Shown here: in pieces, positions 6,010-7,862 of the stretch
Layout of the letters: the number at the start of each line of letters is the position of its first letter
Position numbering within the stretch: the stretch's first letter is position 1
Source of the DNA: Alphaproteobacteria bacterium
GTDB lineage: Bacteria; Pseudomonadota; Alphaproteobacteria; Micropepsales; Micropepsaceae
Assembly: GCA_947455695.1 (NCBI GenBank)
Contig: CANGRN010000043.1
Location: forward strand, 1-7,862
Reading direction: 5' to 3'
DNA: 7,862 nt
The notes under the pieces: model-generated
Databases searched by the model: none
The model's input: the letters and a program-made list of their open reading frames with translations, nothing else
What the model was told of the DNA's origin: nothing
Translations under genes and position numbers: made by a program

Positions 6010-6160
6010 GGCTGGGACGGTGCGCGAGCGCCGTCAGTTATTGTTTGAGCGACGGCGCTGGCGGTAACACTTGTTTACCTTAGGCTGTATCGGCGTGAAC
6101 CAATATTTTCCGCGGTTTTCCGCGATTTTCACCTGGGTGCTTTTCTGAAAAGTGGAGCTA
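6010..6160. other. Non-coding spacer with alternative hairpins and TTTTCCGCG repeats
   Basis: No credible gene lies between the two flagellins. This first part of the spacer holds GCGCCGTC (6028-6035), which can pair with GACGGTGC (6016-6023, GCGA loop, one G-U) or with GACGGCGC (6051-6058). A short inverted repeat GGTAA/TTACC follows near 6062-6079. A 10-base tandem, ATTTTCCGCG then GTTTTCCGCG, occupies 6103-6122. The base composition shifts to AT-rich toward the second flagellin promoter. Confidence 0.5.
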
Positions 6161-6183
6161 TTTGCCCACCTCACCCGGCAAAT
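6160..6183. repeat. Inverted repeat ATTTGCC/GGCAAAT upstream of flagellin 2
   Basis: Perfect 7-bp arms (6160-6166 and 6177-6183) are separated by 10 bases. The right arm overlaps CGGCAAATATTTCCC (6176-6190), a partial copy of the activator dyad pattern. Confidence 0.4.
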
Positions 6184-6194
6184 ATTTCCCCATG

Positions 6195-6209
6195 CGGCAA
6201 GTTTTGCCG
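6195..6209 (+). promoter_or_regulatory. Upstream activator dyad of flagellin 2 (FlbD/ftr-like)
   Basis: CGGCAAGTTTTGCCG has 6-base perfect arms and the same CGGCAAGnnnTGCCG frame as the dyad upstream of flagellin 1. Its centre is about 96 bases from the -24 GG of the second promoter, against about 92 for dyad 1 of the first. This shared geometry is the main support. Confidence 0.6.
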
Positions 6210-6223
6210 GGTCCGTTCGCCAT

Positions 6224-6237
6224 CGGGAAAATTTCCG
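6224..6237 (+). promoter_or_regulatory. Second, divergent dyad upstream of flagellin 2
   Basis: CGGGAAAATTTCCG is a near-perfect palindrome about 68 bases before the -24 GG, close to where dyad 2 lies in the first promoter (about 73). It departs from the CGGCAAG pattern, so it may be a weakened copy or a site for another protein. Confidence 0.35.
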
Positions 6238-6274
6238 CCGGCACCTATTTTCCCCTGGCGTACAAAATCGATGT

Positions 6275-6289
6275 TTAACCAGTTCTTAC
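6275..6289 (+). promoter_or_regulatory. CtrA-like site upstream of flagellin 2
   Basis: TTAA-CCAGTTC-TTAC differs by one base from TTAA-N7-TTAA. It ends 8 bases before the predicted -24 element. A degenerate IHF match (AATCGATGTTTAA, 6266-6278, 7 of 9 specified positions) overlaps it. Confidence 0.4.
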
Positions 6290-6296
6290 TCCGCTC

Positions 6297-6312
6297 CGGC
6301 ACGGCCCTTGAA
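6297..6312 (+). promoter_or_regulatory. Probable weak sigma-54 promoter of flagellin 2
   Basis: CGGCACGGCCCTTGAA keeps the -24 GGCACG and the spacing but has GA in place of the -12 GC. The GG lies 92 bases before the ATG, against 89 in the first flagellin, which argues it is the homologous element. The predicted start near 6323 gives a leader of about 67 bases. Loss of the -12 GC should weaken it. Confidence 0.55.
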
Positions 6313-6340
6313 ATGGGTCACGCGGGCAAAATGCCCAAGC

Positions 6341-6364
6341 GTACGGTCCTTGAATAGACCGTAC
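6341..6364 (+). other. Leader hairpin in flagellin 2 mRNA
   Basis: GTACGGTC (6341-6348) pairs perfectly with GACCGTAC (6357-6364) around an 8-base loop, 13 bases before the GGAG ribosome site at 6378-6381. A smaller GGGCA-AAA-TGCCC hairpin precedes it at 6324-6336. It is a candidate site for FlbT-linked control of translation or stability. Confidence 0.6.
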
Positions 6365-6389
6365 TCCAAACCAGAACGGAGAGACCAAA

Positions 6390-7217
6390 ATGCCCTTTAG
6401 CGTCAACACTAATACCGGCGCCGCTGTAGCGCTGCAGTACCTGTCTACTACTCAGGGTCAGTTGAGCCAGACCCAGTCTCGCATCAATAGCGGCCTGAAA
6501 GTGGCCAATGCGCGTGATGATGGCGCGATCTTTGCGATCGCCCAGAACCAGCGTGGGAACGTGGCTGGCTATGCATCCGTCATGAACTCGATCAACAATG
6601 GCACTTCGGCCATCGACGTTGCTTTGTCTGCCGGCCAGTCCATCTCGGACCTGCTGATCCAGCTGAAGCAGAAGGCCCTGTCGGCTGCTGACTCCTCGCT
6701 GGATACCGCGAGCCGTCAGGCGCTGAACGCCAACTTCACCGCCCTGCGCGATCAGATCACTACGATCGTGAAGAACGCGGTGTTTAACGGCTTCAACCTG
6801 GTGGACGGTTCGACCAACCAGATCACGGCTTTGGCCTCAGCGGACGGTACCCGTCGTGTCACGACTTCGGCCCAGAAGCTGAGCCTGTCGGGCACCATCG
6901 TGACCCTGAAGTCCACGGCCACGATCTCGACCCAGGCCAAGGCCTCGACCCTGGTGGCCACGATCCAGGCCTCGCTGACCAACGTCAACTCGGCTCTTGC
7001 CAAGCTGTCGTCGGGCGCTGCAAAGTTCTCGATCCAGGCGACCTTCGCCCAGAAGCTGTCCGACACCCTGACTTCGGGTATCGGCAACCTGGTTGATGCC
7101 AACATGGCGCAGGAAAGCGCCAAGTTGCAGTCGCTGCAGGTCAAGCAGGAACTGGGCATCCAGGCCCTGTCCATCGCCAACCAGGGCCCGCAGACCATTC
7201 TTTCGCTGTTCCGCTAA
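6390..7217 (+). CDS. Flagellin (second of two paralogs)
   Basis: This 275-residue flagellin starts MPFSVNTNTGAAVALQYL and ends SIANQGPQTILSLFR. Like its neighbour it consists of the D0/D1 core with only a short middle segment and no D2/D3 domain, signal peptide or cysteine. About 86 percent of residues match flagellin 1 by hand alignment; differences are spread over the first 200 residues, while the last 80 or so differ at only about five. The ATG has GGAG at 6378-6381, 8 bases upstream, and the leader segment around it resembles that of flagellin 1. Its promoter region follows the same plan with a weaker -12 element and a CtrA-like site, so timing or level may differ. It is a likely client of FlbT and FlaF. 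It may be a second filament subunit or a specialised paralog. Confidence 0.96.
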   Translation: MPFSVNTNTGAAVALQYLSTTQGQLSQTQSRINSGLKVANARDDGAIFAIAQNQRGNVAGYASVMNSINNGTSAIDVALSAGQSISDLLIQLKQKALSAADSSLDTASRQALNANFTALRDQITTIVKNAVFNGFNLVDGSTNQITALASADGTRRVTTSAQKLSLSGTIVTLKSTATISTQAKASTLVATIQASLTNVNSALAKLSSGAAKFSIQATFAQKLSDTLTSGIGNLVDANMAQESAKLQSLQVKQELGIQALSIANQGPQTILSLFR

Positions 7218-7225
7218 GCCAGGCA

Positions 7226-7249
7226 CGGGCGGTACGAAAGTACCGCCCG
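7226..7249 (+). terminator. Hairpin after flagellin 2 without T-run
   Basis: CGGGCGGTAC and GTACCGCCCG form a perfect 10-bp stem with a GAAA (GNRA) tetraloop, 8 bases after the stop codon. The following bases are not T-rich, so it is more likely a 3'-end stabiliser than an efficient terminator; the real terminator seems to be at 7331. Confidence 0.6.
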
Positions 7250-7266
7250 CCGCCAACCGAAGCGGA

Positions 7267-7320
7267 AGACCGTAAGAATACGGCGTCTGCCCCGGGGCGT
7301 AGGGACCAGTTCTTTCTGGT
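7267..7320 (+). ncRNA. Structured segment in the flagellin 2 3' region (candidate RNA)
   Basis: Between the first hairpin and the terminator lie CCGTA-AGAA-TACGG (7270-7283, extended by AGA/TCT outside), a GCCCCGGGGC palindrome (7289-7298) and ACCAG-TTCTTT-CTGGT (7305-7320). No coding frame explains them. They may be a structured 3' UTR or a small RNA released from the flagellin transcript. I match it to no known RNA family. Confidence 0.35.
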
Positions 7321-7330
7321 GGGATATGAG

Positions 7331-7370
7331 CAAAAGACGGACAGCCGGGGGGCGGTCCGTCTTTTGTGTT
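7331..7370. terminator. Bidirectional terminator between flagellin 2 and the convergent gene
   Basis: CAAAAGACGGAC (7331-7342) and GTCCGTCTTTTG (7355-7366) form a 12-bp stem, with an inner GCC/GGC pairing around GGGG. A T-rich tail follows on the plus strand. The A/T ends of the stem let it serve both strands, as expected between convergent genes. Confidence 0.85.
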
Positions 7371-7407
7371 TTTGTCGCTCCGGCTTCGCCGACACTCCGT
7401 GTACTTC

Positions 7408-7862
7408 TCAGCCCAGAGCTGCCGCGATCGCCTTGTCGAGAAAGGTTTCGCCGCCGGCGCGCGCGGCGATGGCCACGACCTGGCCTGCCACCATCTCGCA
7501 AACCGCCGGACCGTCGCTGATACCCAGCGCGGATATGGCTCGGCCGGCGACATCATTGGTCGCGCTGTCGGCGGTTCCTGCCACCTGGCAGGCGCCATTT
7601 TCCATCCAGCAATCCAGCATCAGGTGTTCGCCCTCCGGCGCCAGTTCCACTAGCACCCGCTGGCTGGGCGAGGCATCGCGGGTCTGCTGGAATGCCGCTG
7701 CCGGATCTTCCACATCACTTATCAAAAGGCGGCCATAGGGTCCAAGATTTTCCACCGGCATGATCGCCACTGCCCGGCCGCGCCCAATCACCACCCGCTG
7801 CAGTTCCTGGGGGGTGGAGATTTCGGCATGCCAGGGCGTGGGGATGCCGGCCGATTGAAATG
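7408..7862 (-). CDS. ATP-grasp-like protein, C-terminal part (runs off window)
   Basis: The frame is open from the window edge to the TGA at 7410-7408, giving 150 visible C-terminal residues; the gene's start lies outside. A GTG at 7794 is internal, because similarity continues upstream of it (GIPTPWHAEISTPQELQ). The pattern resembles the ATP-grasp fold: a GIPTP segment, VAIMPVENLGPYG where typical members have a Lys-Pro followed by a glycine-rich loop, LVELAPEGEHLMLDCWMENG where they have an Glu-x-x-x-Gly-x-Glu stretch, and LGISDGPAVCEMV followed by VVAIAARAGG. The usual Lys is Met and the usual metal-binding Glu before the Arg is Ala, so catalysis is doubtful. It is convergent with flagellin 2 and shares the terminator at 7331. 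The family assignment is by pattern only. Confidence 0.6.
   Translation of the reverse strand, partial: FQSAGIPTPWHAEISTPQELQRVVIGRGRAVAIMPVENLGPYGRLLISDVEDPAAAFQQTRDASPSQRVLVELAPEGEHLMLDCWMENGACQVAGTADSATNDVAGRAISALGISDGPAVCEMVAGQVVAIAARAGGETFLDKAIAAALG

Noticed and set aside
6152..6400. Plus-strand 82-codon frame upstream of flagellin 2
   Set aside because: It runs through the regulatory dyads and promoter and overlaps the flagellin start; it has no ribosome site and no recognisable protein features.
7319..7738. Plus-strand frames opposite the minus-strand ATP-grasp-like gene
   Set aside because: They begin inside the terminator and give Ser/Ala/Arg-rich products, while the minus-strand frame is open to the window edge and has a coherent fold pattern.
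1..7862. Search for CRISPR arrays, tRNA or rRNA genes, insertion sequences and att sites
   Set aside because: I saw no regularly spaced direct repeats, no cloverleaf with a CCA end, no transposase-like frame and no flanking direct repeats suggestive of integration.

Overview
The window is a GC-rich stretch of an alphaproteobacterial chromosome. The evidence is a FlbT-FlaF pair (regulators found in flagellated Alphaproteobacteria), short Caulobacter-type flagellins of about 275 residues, a sigma-54/IHF/activator promoter like those of Caulobacter late flagellar genes, and CtrA-like TTAA-N7-TTAA near-matches. I cannot name a genus from the sequence alone.

Layout. (1) 166-3593: a tightly packed plus-strand operon of a circularly permuted ATP-grasp protein, an alpha-E protein and a transglutaminase-like protein. 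The first two genes abut (TAG/ATG) and the last two overlap by one base (TAATG). This is a known but poorly characterised amidoligase/peptidase-type module. (2) 3655-4035: a 126-residue protein I do not recognise, preceded by a two-tier hairpin. (3) 4124-4856: flbT and flaF overlapping by 11 bases and closed by a textbook terminator. (4) 5120-5950 and 6390-7217: two paralogous flagellin genes, each with its own promoter region, leader and downstream hairpin. (5) 7408-7862: the 3' part of a minus-strand gene, convergent with the flagellins, that looks like the C-terminal half of a degenerate ATP-grasp protein and runs off the window.

How the parts work together. FlbT and FlaF are flagellin-dedicated factors: in Caulobacter FlbT acts on the flagellin mRNA leader, and FlaF supports flagellin synthesis or secretion. 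Here they sit directly upstream of two flagellin genes. The first flagellin has a full sigma-54 control region: two CGGCAAGnnnTGCC dyads, a perfect IHF consensus and a perfect -24/-12 element. The second flagellin has the same geometry with weaker elements, one good dyad, a CtrA-like site and a stable 8-bp leader hairpin, which suggests differential expression of the two filament proteins.

The most notable points are the readable flagellin promoter architecture and its divergence between paralogs, a chain of hairpins downstream of flagellin 2 that could be a 3'UTR-derived RNA, the Gln-rich tail on the transglutaminase-like protein, and the loss of ATP-grasp key residues in the convergent gene. 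I did not find a convincing wholly new system. The closest candidates are the uncharacterised 126-residue protein and the RNA structures.
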